Assembly (NCBI GenBank): GCA_964402115.1
Contig: CAYOBW010000208.1
Coordinates: forward strand, 1-12,373
Reading direction: 5' to 3'
Origin: CAYOBW01 sp964402115
Lineage (GTDB): Bacteria; Verrucomicrobiota; Kiritimatiellia; UBA8416; CAYOBW01
Length of the DNA: 12,373 bases
Shown here: piece by piece, positions 1 to 7,376 of the stretch
Layout: each line of letters begins with the position of its first letter
How positions within the stretch are numbered: the first letter of the stretch is position 1
Program-made: the position numbers and the translations under genes
The notes under the pieces: generated by a model
Seen by the model: only the letters and a program-made list of their open reading frames with translations
Database searches by the model: none
What the model was told of the DNA's origin: nothing

Positions 1-62
1 AGCCGGTCTCTGACGCCTTTGGGTGGCCATACTGCGAACTGCCGAGCGAAACGGGTCGCGCA

Positions 63-91
63 TTGACATCGCCCGGTCCGCGGGCCAGTAT
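63..91 (+). promoter_or_regulatory. Possible sigma70-type promoter for the lipoprotein/rhamnosidase operon
   Basis: A perfect TTGACA lies at 63-68. It is followed after exactly 17 nt by CAGTAT at 86-91, which matches only 3 of 6 bases of the TATAAT consensus. A start site about 7 nt further on would fall on the ATG at 98, giving a nearly leaderless transcript; that agrees with the absence of a visible Shine-Dalgarno before that ATG. In a GC-rich genome a single perfect -35 box can arise by chance, and the operon may begin upstream of the window, so this is a weak call. Confidence 0.25.
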
Positions 92-97
92 CGGGCC

Positions 98-694
98 ATG
101 ACAGCTCCTCTGAAAACTCTGGCCGTTCCCCTCTGCGGCGCGCTCCTGGCGCTGCTGACCGGGTGCGGGGGTGTCTTCCTGCGCGAACCTTTTCCGGCCG
201 CGCGTCCGCCCGTGGACAAGGAGCGCCTGGAGGGCAACTGGCAGCTGGACGACGGGTTCCTGGCGGTGGCGTTCGACGAAAAGGGGGTCGGTCACGCGGC
301 CACCCTGGAGTGGAAGGACGACCGCTTCGCGCAGGACGAGTACACGTTCGTCACCGTCGCCGGCCCGCAGCGGCGCTACCTGTGCGCGGCGGCTGTCACG
401 AACGGGGTTGCGGACGCCAGCCACTATCTCGTCGCGCGGTACGAGTTCGTCGGCAGCAATGCCCTGAAGCTCTTCTGGGCGCAGCCGGAGGCTTTCGCGG
501 CCGCCGTATCGAACCGCGTGCTGGCGGGCACGGTGGACCGCGGCTCGCCCGAGAAACGCACCGGGCTTTCGGTCCTGCTCACCGATCCGCCCGAGCGGCT
601 GCTGAAGGTGTTCGACGCGCCCACGTCCACCAACCTGTTTGCCGATCCGGACGCGAAGGTGCTGCGGAAAGCCGTGAAGCAACCCGGTCCGTGA
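98..694 (+). CDS. Small secreted lipoprotein of unknown function, first visible gene of the rhamnosidase operon
   Basis: A 198-residue protein. The ATG at 98 is chosen because it gives a clean lipoprotein signal: a short N-region with one Lys, a hydrophobic stretch at residues 8-20, and the lipobox L-T-G-C with Cys at residue 23. An in-frame GTG at 23 would add 25 charged residues before the signal, which is unlikely. The mature part has no recognised domain. It alternates short hydrophobic and charged stretches, with GNWQLDDGFLAVAF near residue 48 resembling the first strand of a lipocalin-like small β-barrel, but that is only an impression. It lies 49 nt upstream of the GH78 gene on the same strand, so it probably belongs to the same transcript. 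By context it may be an envelope-anchored accessory protein for rhamnoside use. No function can be assigned from sequence. Confidence 0.75.
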   Translation: MTAPLKTLAVPLCGALLALLTGCGGVFLREPFPAARPPVDKERLEGNWQLDDGFLAVAFDEKGVGHAATLEWKDDRFAQDEYTFVTVAGPQRRYLCAAAVTNGVADASHYLVARYEFVGSNALKLFWAQPEAFAAAVSNRVLAGTVDRGSPEKRTGLSVLLTDPPERLLKVFDAPTSTNLFADPDAKVLRKAVKQPGP

Positions 695-730
695 CGGCCG
701 AACCGCCGCCTGCCGAACCCGTATCACCAT

Positions 731-737
731 GAGGAGA
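731..737 (+). promoter_or_regulatory. Ribosome binding site that fixes the GH78 start
   Basis: The purine-rich GAGGAGA sits 6 nt before the ATG at 744. An earlier in-frame ATG at 729 overlaps this motif and would place it inside the coding region. Starting at 744 also gives the better signal peptide (MHNNARRR followed by a hydrophobic core), so 744 is preferred. Confidence 0.7.
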
Positions 738-743
738 GACGCC

Positions 744-3700
744 ATGCACAATAACGCTCGCCGACGACTGGTTGGACTACTGGCCTTGTCACTGGCGCTG
801 CCCCTCGGGGCGGCTGAGCTGCAGGTCGTGAACCTGCAGTGCGAGTACCAGGCGAATCCGCTGGGCATTGACGCGCCGCAGCCGCGCCTGGGCTGGCAGC
901 TCGCCAGCGACGCCCGCGGGGTGCGGCAGGCCGCCTACCGCGTCGTGGTGTCATCCGCTCCCGAGCGCGAGGGCGACCTGTGGGACAGCGGCAAGGTGGC
1001 CGGCGACCAGTCGGTGCACGTGCGGTATGCCGGACGCCCGTTGCGGTCGTTTCAGCCCTGCTTCTGGAAAGTCCAGGTCTGGACGGCCGATGCCTCGGCC
1101 TGGAGCGCGCCGGCGACCTGGACCATGGGCATCCTGCCGCCGGATGCCTGGCCGGCCGGCTGGATCGCCGCCGGGACGCCGAACAGCGCCACGCTGGAGG
1201 GGGTCGACTGGATCTGGACGCCGGAGCTGTCCAGCGGGCTCATGCATCCTCCCGGCGTCCGCTACTTCCGCTGGAAGGTGACGCTGCCCGCCGGCGCACG
1301 GGTGGGGCAGGGCACGGTCGTCATGACGGCCGACAACGGTTTCGTACTGTATGTCAACGGCCGGCAGGCCGGCGCGGGCGACAACTGGGCGGCGCTGGAG
1401 CAGTTCGACGTCACGCCGCTGCTCCAGCCCGGCGACAACGTGCTGGCTGTCGCCGTGACCAACGGCGGCTCCGCGCCCAACGAGGCGGGCGTCGTGGGGC
1501 GTCTGGTGGTGACGCTGGCCGACGGGCAGGGGCTCGCGTTCGCGCTGGGCGCGACCACGCTGACGGCGGTCGCGAAGCAGGACGGCTGGGAGCAGGCCGG
1601 ATTCGACGACGCGGCCTGGAAGCCCGCCCGGGTGCTGGGCAAGTTCGGCATGCAGCCCTGGGGCAAGCCCGCCGCGCCGCGCCGGGGCCTGCCGCTGTTG
1701 CGCCGCGACTTCAAGGTCGCCAAGCCCGTCCGCCGCGCCACCGCCCTCGTTTGCGGGCTGGGCTTCCACGAGCTGCGGGTCAATGGCGCGAAGGTTGGCG
1801 ACGACGAGCTCGAGCCCGGCTGGACGAACTACCGCAAGACCTGTCTTTACTCCGCCTACGATGTCACCGCGCTGATCCGGGAAGGCGACAACGCCGTCGG
1901 CGTCATGCTGGGCAACGGCATGTACAACGTCACCGGCGGCCGCTACACGAAGTTCCTCGGCTCGTTCGGCGAGCCCAAGCTCACGCTCGTCCTGCGCCTC
2001 GAGTACGCCGACGGCACGGCCGCTGCCGTGCTCAGCGACGGGGCGTGGAAGTGCGCCACGGGGCCGGTTGTCTTCTCGTGCATCTTCGGCGGCGAGGACT
2101 ACGACGCGCGCAAGGAGTTCGAGGGGTGGGACCGGGCCGGTTTCGCCGACGGTGAGTGGGCGGCGGCGCGCGCCGTGGACGGTCCCGGCGGGCGGCTCGC
2201 GGCGCGGCTCATGCAGCCCATCCGCGTCATGGAGTCGTTCACCCCCGCCAAAATCACGCAGCCGCGCCCCGGCGTCTTCGTCTACGATCTCGGGCAGAAC
2301 TTCTCGGGCTGGCCGCGGCTGCGCGTCAGCGGCCCCGCCGGCGCCACCGTGAAACTCGTGCCCGGCGAGCTGCTCGACGGCGGCGGGCTGGTTTCCCAGG
2401 GCAGTTCCGGCGGCCCGATGTGGTTCTCCTACACGCTCAAGGGCAAGGGCGTCGAGGTCTGGCGGCCGCGCTTCTCCTACTACGGCTTCCGCTACGTGCA
2501 GGTCGAGGGCGCCGTCCCCGAGAGCGAGGCGGCCGCGACACCCCCGCTGCCGCGCGTGCTCGCGCTGGAGGGCCAGTTCCTCCACCCGGCCGCCGCGACG
2601 GTCGGTCGGTTCGCCTGCGCGAACGCGGACGTCAACCGCGTCCACGCGCTGATCCTGGCCGCGATCAAGAGCAACTTCAAGAGCGTGCTGACCGACTGCC
2701 CCCACCGCGAGAAGCTCGGCTGGCTCGAGTGCTCGCACCTGCTCGCCGGCTGCTTCATGTACAACTTCGACTGCGCGCGCTTCTATCACAAGATCGCCGG
2801 CGACATGCGCGAAGCCCAGCTCGACAACGGCATGGTGCCCGACATCGCGCCCGAGTACACCGTGTTCGGCGGCGGCTTCCGCGACTCCCCGGAGTGGGGC
2901 AGCGCCATGGTCATCGCGCCCTGGCGCGCCTACCGGATGTATGGCGACAGCGACATCCTGCGCGACAACTACGCGCACATGCAGCGCTACGTCGCCTACC
3001 TCGGCAGCAAATCCGCCGGGCAGATCGTCGCCCACGGCCTCGGCGACTGGTACGACATCGGCCCCGGGGGCCCCGGCGCCTCGAAGCTCACCTCGATGGG
3101 CCTGACCTCCACCGGCGTCTACTACCAGGACATCGAGATCCTCCGGCAGACGGCCGGACTCCTGGGCCGGGACGAGGATGTCCGGACGTACACGAAGCTG
3201 GCCGACGACGTGAAGGCCGCGTTCAACGCGAAGTTCTTCCACGCCGACAAGCCGTGCTACGACCGCGACAGCCAGACCGGCAACGCCATGCCGCTGTTCC
3301 TGAACGTGGTTGACCCGGACCGCCGGGCCGCCGTGCTGGACAACGTCGTGAACAGTATCCGCGGCAGCGGCAACCGCGTCACCGCCGGCGATGTGGGCTT
3401 CTACTACGTGGTGCAGGCGCTGCTGGACGGCGGCCGCAGCGACGTGCTCTACGACATGCTCTGCCAGGCCGATGGCCCCGGCTACATGTTCCAACTGCGC
3501 AAGGGCGCCACGAGCCTCACCGAGGCGTGGGACACCAATCCGGGCTCCTCGCAGAACCACTGCATGCTCGGCCACATCGAGGAGTGGTTCTACAGCGGGC
3601 TGCTCGGGATCCGCCCGGCCGCGCCCGGCTTCGCGCAGATTCTCGTCAAGCCCGAAATGCCCGGCGACCTGGCGTGGGCCGCGGGGCATTACGACTCCGT

Positions 3701-3944
3701 CCGCGGCCGCATCGCCAGCAGCTGGAAGCGCGAGGGTGACGCGCTGAGCCTGGACGTGGAGATCCCCGCCAACACGACCGCCACCGTCTGCGTGCCGGCC
3801 GCCGATGCCGCGGCCGTGACGGAGTCGGGCCAGCCGGCGCGGGCCGCGCCCGGCGTGACGTTCCTGCGCGCGGAGAACGGCGCGGCCGTGTTTGCGGTCG
3901 GCTCCGGCCACTACAGCTTCCGCTCAACCCGGCCCGCGAGGTAA
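744..3944 (+). CDS. Secreted α-L-rhamnosidase, glycoside hydrolase family 78
   Basis: This 1066-residue enzyme should hydrolyse terminal α-L-rhamnosyl linkages with inversion. Residues 1-24 are a Sec signal peptide ending in GAA before ELQ. A fibronectin-like N-terminal domain follows (NPLGIDAPQPRLGWQL, about 37-135). An extra β-sandwich-like insert lies at about 156-307, from WIW to QPWGKP, then a Bac_rhamnosid_N-type domain (~318-480), a β-domain with VYDLGQNFSGW (~510-605), the (α/α)6 catalytic domain (~620-960) and a C-terminal β-sandwich. The family signature DCPHREKLGW spans 651-660; Glu656 aligns with the general acid known from characterised GH78 enzymes. The FRDSPEWGSA motif is intact, and Glu927 in SLTEAWD is the likely general base. 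No key residue is missing, so it should be active. It stops 3 nt before the GH106 gene, indicating cotranscription. The substrate polymer cannot be read from sequence. Confidence 0.95.
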   Translation: MHNNARRRLVGLLALSLALPLGAAELQVVNLQCEYQANPLGIDAPQPRLGWQLASDARGVRQAAYRVVVSSAPEREGDLWDSGKVAGDQSVHVRYAGRPLRSFQPCFWKVQVWTADASAWSAPATWTMGILPPDAWPAGWIAAGTPNSATLEGVDWIWTPELSSGLMHPPGVRYFRWKVTLPAGARVGQGTVVMTADNGFVLYVNGRQAGAGDNWAALEQFDVTPLLQPGDNVLAVAVTNGGSAPNEAGVVGRLVVTLADGQGLAFALGATTLTAVAKQDGWEQAGFDDAAWKPARVLGKFGMQPWGKPAAPRRGLPLLRRDFKVAKPVRRATALVCGLGFHELRVNGAKVGDDELEPGWTNYRKTCLYSAYDVTALIREGDNAVGVMLGNGMYNVTGGRYTKFLGSFGEPKLTLVLRLEYADGTAAAVLSDGAWKCATGPVVFSCIFGGEDYDARKEFEGWDRAGFADGEWAAARAVDGPGGRLAARLMQPIRVMESFTPAKITQPRPGVFVYDLGQNFSGWPRLRVSGPAGATVKLVPGELLDGGGLVSQGSSGGPMWFSYTLKGKGVEVWRPRFSYYGFRYVQVEGAVPESEAAATPPLPRVLALEGQFLHPAAATVGRFACANADVNRVHALILAAIKSNFKSVLTDCPHREKLGWLECSHLLAGCFMYNFDCARFYHKIAGDMREAQLDNGMVPDIAPEYTVFGGGFRDSPEWGSAMVIAPWRAYRMYGDSDILRDNYAHMQRYVAYLGSKSAGQIVAHGLGDWYDIGPGGPGASKLTSMGLTSTGVYYQDIEILRQTAGLLGRDEDVRTYTKLADDVKAAFNAKFFHADKPCYDRDSQTGNAMPLFLNVVDPDRRAAVLDNVVNSIRGSGNRVTAGDVGFYYVVQALLDGGRSDVLYDMLCQADGPGYMFQLRKGATSLTEAWDTNPGSSQNHCMLGHIEEWFYSGLLGIRPAAPGFAQILVKPEMPGDLAWAAGHYDSVRGRIASSWKREGDALSLDVEIPANTTATVCVPAADAAAVTESGQPARAAPGVTFLRAENGAAVFAVGSGHYSFRSTRPAR
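3938..3941 (+). promoter_or_regulatory. Ribosome binding site of the GH106 gene, overlapping the GH78 end
   Basis: GAGG at 3938-3941 lies 6 nt before the ATG at 3948, inside the last codons of the GH78 gene and directly abutting its TAA (3942-3944). This arrangement supports translational coupling of the two rhamnosidases and fixes the GH106 start. Confidence 0.65.
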
Positions 3945-3947
3945 GCC

Positions 3948-6900
3948 ATGCGTTTCGCGCTATGGCCGCAAGCCCTCCTGCTGGCCGGCCTGCTGGCCGT
4001 GCGCGCTGCGCCGGCGGACGACCTGGACCGGGCTTTCCAGTCCCCGCCGGACGCGGCGAAGCCCTCGTGCTTCTGGTGGTGGTTCAACAGCCTGGTGGAC
4101 GAGGCGGGCATCACCCGCGACCTGGAGGCGTTCAAGGCCAAGGGCATGGGCGGCGTCACCCTGGTCTGCACGGGCAACGACTACGGCGCCGGTCCCATGC
4201 CGCGCGGGCCGGTCTTCCTGTCGCCCGAGTGGCGGGCGCTCTACCGGCATGCGCTGCGGGAAGCCGACCGGCTGGGGCTGGAGGTGGGCGTCAACTTCTG
4301 CGGCGGCGGCTGGTGCATGGGCGGGGCGTGGATCGAGCCCGAGCACAGCGCGCGCTGGTACGTGCAGTCGCAGGTGAGCGTCACGGGGCCGCGCAAGCTG
4401 ACGGAGCCGCTGCCGGCGCCCGGCTATCGCGACGGCTACGAACCGCCGCATCACGGGAACGTGTCGCACTACATGACCTGGCCGCGGGAGAAGGCCGACT
4501 ACCGCGACAGCGCCGTGGTCGCCTTCCGCGAGCCGGCAGGCGGCGGCGCCGACCTCGGACCGGCGCGCCGCGCCCACCTGGCCGCCAAGAGCAACCGGAA
4601 GGACGGCGACTGTTTCCTTTCCGCGCGCACGGCCATGGACCAGACCCGGGTGCCGTGGGCCGACCTGCCTGGCGACCAGCCGATTCCCCCAGGCGAGGTC
4701 ATGGACCTGACCAGCCGGCTCAAGCCCGATGGCGTGCTGGACTGGGACGTGCCGGAGGGGCGCTGGACGATCCTGCGCACGGGGCATGTGCTCATCGGCT
4801 GCGACGTGCGCTGCGTGCTGCCCGAGGTCGGCTACGTGCTGGAGGTGGACTGGCTCAACCCGGATGCGGTCGACGAGATGTTTGCGCACCTCGGCCAGGT
4901 GCTGCTGGAAGACGCCGGGCCGCTGGCCGGCAAGACCCTCAAGTTCCTGCACACCGACAGCTTCGAGGATGGTTTCCCCAACTGGACCGGACGGCTGCTG
5001 GAGCGGTTCAAGACCTACCGGGGCTACGACCCCGCGCCCTACCTGCCCGTGCTGGCGGGCAAGCTGGTCGGCAGCGCCACGGTCTCCGACCGCTTCCTGC
5101 ACGACTACCGCAAGACCGTGGCCGACTGCATGGCCGACGGGAGCTACGGGCGCTTTGCGGAGCGGGCGCACGCGTACGGGCTGGAGATCCAGAGCGAGGC
5201 GGCCGGACCGGGTTGGTCCGGGACCATGTGCATGGACGGCCTGAAGAACCTGGGCCGTTGCGACCGGCCGATGGGCGAGTTCTGGAACGGCGCGCTGAGC
5301 GTGGCGAAACAGACGGCCACGGCGGCGCACATCTACGGGCGCCGGACGGCCTCCGCCGAGGCCTTCACCGGCGGCGGGCACTGGCAGCAGACGCCGGGGA
5401 ACCTCAAGCCGACCGCCGACCGCGCGTTCTGCGAGGGCGTCAACCGGTTCGTCTTCCACACCATGACCTGCACGCGGCCGCAGGACGGGCAGCCCGGTTA
5501 CGAGTACGGCGCGGGCACCCACTTCAACCCGAATGTGACGTGGTGGGAGCAGGCGGCCGGGCCGTGGCTCGCCTACGTGAACCGTTGCCAGGCGCTGCTG
5601 CAGGCGGGTCTGTTCGTGGCCGACGTGCTGTACTACAACGGAGACGGCGCGCCCAACCGCGTGGACCCGGTTCACGACCCCTCGCTGGGGACGGGCTACG
5701 ACTACGACGTCTGCAACGCCGAGGTCCTGCTTGCGAGCGTCGCGGTGCGGGACGGGCGGATCGTCCTGCCGGACGGCATGCGCTATCGGCTGCTGGCGCT
5801 GCCGGACTCCCGGACCATGCCGGTCGAGGTGGCGCGGAAGCTGAGCGCGCTCGTGAAGGCCGGCGCGACGGTCGTGGGCCCGCGGCCGGCGACCGATCCG
5901 GGCCTCAGGGACTATCCCCGGTGCGATGAGGAGGTTCGGAAGGTTGCCGCGGAACTGTGGGGCGCCGACGGCGGTGCGCAGCGCGGGCAGCACGCCTGCG
6001 GCAAAGGGCGCGTGATCTGGGGCCTGACGCCGCGCGAGGTGCTGCAGGCCGACGGCGTGCGGCCGGATTTCGAGACCGCAGCCGCGGACGCGGCGCCCTC
6101 CCTGGCCGGCGCTGTGTGGATCTGGAACGCGGAGGACGGCGCGAACGCGCCGGTCGGCACCCGCTTCTTCAAGACCGATCTGGAAATCCCCGCCGGAAGC
6201 GAGATCGCCTCCGCCAGGGCTTGGATCACCGCCGACAACGGCTTCGAATTGAAGGTCAATGGCGAGACGGTTTGCCGCGGCGACGACTGGCAGACCGTGT
6301 ACGAGGCCGAGCTCGCGGGGCGGCTGCACGGGGGCTCCAACCAGCTGCGACTCTCCGTGACCAACGAGCAGCCCGGCGGCGCCGGCTTGATCGCGCGGCT
6401 GACGGTGCGGCTGGGCGGGGGCCGGACAATCGATCGGAGCACCGGCGGTCGGGAGTGGCTCTCCAGCCGCGACGGTGTGGTGTGGCTGCCGGCTCTCGAA
6501 ATCGGCGCCTACGGCTGCAGCCCGTGGGGCATTCACGGCGGCGCCGCGGCAGCGCCGTCCATCGGTTTCATTCACCGGGCGACGGCCGCTGCCGACGTCT
6601 ACTTCCTGGCCAATCGCAACAACAGGCCGGAAGGGGTGGCCTGCACCTTCCGCATCGACGGGCGGCAGCCGGAGCTGTGGGATCCGGTGACGGGCGCGCA
6701 GCGCGACCTGCCGGCGTTCACGCAGCAGGACGGCCGCACCACGGTGCCGCTGCAGTTCGCGCCGCACGGCTCGATGTTCGTCGTCTTCCGCAAACCGGCG
6801 GGTGCGCCGGCGGCGGCCGCGGTCGGGAAGCGCCCGTCCGCTGCACTCGTGCAGGAGTTGACCGGGCCGTGGACGGTGCAGTTCGATCCGCAGTGGTTCT

Positions 6901-7352
6901 ATCCGACGAACGGCCTCGCGGGCGATGCGGCCGGGGGGGCAGTGGTGTTCGATGAACTCGCTGACTGGGCCCGGCGGCCGGAGCCGGCGATCAGGTACTT
7001 CAGCGGCACCGCCGTGTACCGGAAGGTGTTCACGCTGCCCGCACCTCGCGAACCGACCCCGCTCTTCCTCGAGCTCGGCACGGTGAAAGAGACCGCGCGC
7101 GTCCGGCTCAACGGACGGGACCTCGGCGTAGTCTGGTGTCACCCGTGGCGGGTTGAGCTCACGGGTGCGCTCAAGGCTGGCGACAACGCATTGGAGGTCG
7201 AGGTGGTCAACCTCTGGCCGAACCGGTTGCTGGGCGACGCGAACCTGCCCGACGCGCAGCGCCGGACGCGGACGAATATCCCGGTGAATGCCAACGACAA
7301 GCCCCAATCCTCCGGCCTGCTGGGGCCGGTGCGGATCATGGCCGGGGAGTGA
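3948..7352 (+). CDS. Secreted α-L-rhamnosidase, glycoside hydrolase family 106
   Basis: A 1134-residue enzyme with a signal peptide (MRFALWPQALLLAGLLAVRA, cleaved near 20-23). The catalytic part matches GH106 along its length: CFWWWFNSLV with GMGGVTL near the start, GGGWCMGGAWIEPE, HTDSFEDGFPNWT (Asp337, Glu340), IQSEAAGPGW (Glu417), AEAFTGGG (Glu471), and NRFVFHTMT followed by TWWEQA. I do not assign which glutamates are acid and base. After the segment around PDFE (~705) there is an extra module at ~724-861, then the usual FIHRATAAADVYFLANR stretch. The family C-terminal β-sandwich is intact (RYFSGTAVYRKVF, LELGTVKETARVRLNG, NLWPNRLLGDA). GH106 and GH78 both cleave α-L-rhamnosides but have different folds. 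Encoded side by side, they suggest a substrate with two kinds of rhamnosyl linkage, or stepwise attack on one polymer. This part is inference. Confidence 0.93.
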   Translation: MRFALWPQALLLAGLLAVRAAPADDLDRAFQSPPDAAKPSCFWWWFNSLVDEAGITRDLEAFKAKGMGGVTLVCTGNDYGAGPMPRGPVFLSPEWRALYRHALREADRLGLEVGVNFCGGGWCMGGAWIEPEHSARWYVQSQVSVTGPRKLTEPLPAPGYRDGYEPPHHGNVSHYMTWPREKADYRDSAVVAFREPAGGGADLGPARRAHLAAKSNRKDGDCFLSARTAMDQTRVPWADLPGDQPIPPGEVMDLTSRLKPDGVLDWDVPEGRWTILRTGHVLIGCDVRCVLPEVGYVLEVDWLNPDAVDEMFAHLGQVLLEDAGPLAGKTLKFLHTDSFEDGFPNWTGRLLERFKTYRGYDPAPYLPVLAGKLVGSATVSDRFLHDYRKTVADCMADGSYGRFAERAHAYGLEIQSEAAGPGWSGTMCMDGLKNLGRCDRPMGEFWNGALSVAKQTATAAHIYGRRTASAEAFTGGGHWQQTPGNLKPTADRAFCEGVNRFVFHTMTCTRPQDGQPGYEYGAGTHFNPNVTWWEQAAGPWLAYVNRCQALLQAGLFVADVLYYNGDGAPNRVDPVHDPSLGTGYDYDVCNAEVLLASVAVRDGRIVLPDGMRYRLLALPDSRTMPVEVARKLSALVKAGATVVGPRPATDPGLRDYPRCDEEVRKVAAELWGADGGAQRGQHACGKGRVIWGLTPREVLQADGVRPDFETAAADAAPSLAGAVWIWNAEDGANAPVGTRFFKTDLEIPAGSEIASARAWITADNGFELKVNGETVCRGDDWQTVYEAELAGRLHGGSNQLRLSVTNEQPGGAGLIARLTVRLGGGRTIDRSTGGREWLSSRDGVVWLPALEIGAYGCSPWGIHGGAAAAPSIGFIHRATAAADVYFLANRNNRPEGVACTFRIDGRQPELWDPVTGAQRDLPAFTQQDGRTTVPLQFAPHGSMFVVFRKPAGAPAAAAVGKRPSAALVQELTGPWTVQFDPQWFYPTNGLAGDAAGGAVVFDELADWARRPEPAIRYFSGTAVYRKVFTLPAPREPTPLFLELGTVKETARVRLNGRDLGVVWCHPWRVELTGALKAGDNALEVEVVNLWPNRLLGDANLPDAQRRTRTNIPVNANDKPQSSGLLGPVRIMAGE

Positions 7353-7367
7353 GGCCTGAACCCCTGC

Positions 7368-7376
7368 CTACTACTA
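7368..7376 (-). other. Three consecutive in-frame TAG stop codons ending the transglutaminase-like gene
   Basis: Read on the minus strand, the coding sequence ends in Gly-Leu-Lys-Gly-type codons and then TAG TAG TAG (7376 down to 7368). The run sits in the 21-nt gap between the convergent GH106 gene (end 7352) and this gene. I see no convincing stem-loop plus T-tract terminator in that gap, so how transcription stops between the convergent genes is not visible. Confidence 0.9.

Noticed and set aside
951..3911. Very long minus-strand open frame opposite the GH78 gene
   Set aside because: It is a GC-skew shadow of the GH78 codons, rich in Ala/Gly/Arg/Val with no recognisable domain.
3960..7307. 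Very long minus-strand open frame opposite the GH106 gene
   Set aside because: Same effect: mirror of a well-supported family protein, no domain or start signal.
7353..7373. Bidirectional terminator between the convergent genes
   Set aside because: Only a weak 4-bp AGGC/GCCT pairing and no T-tract.
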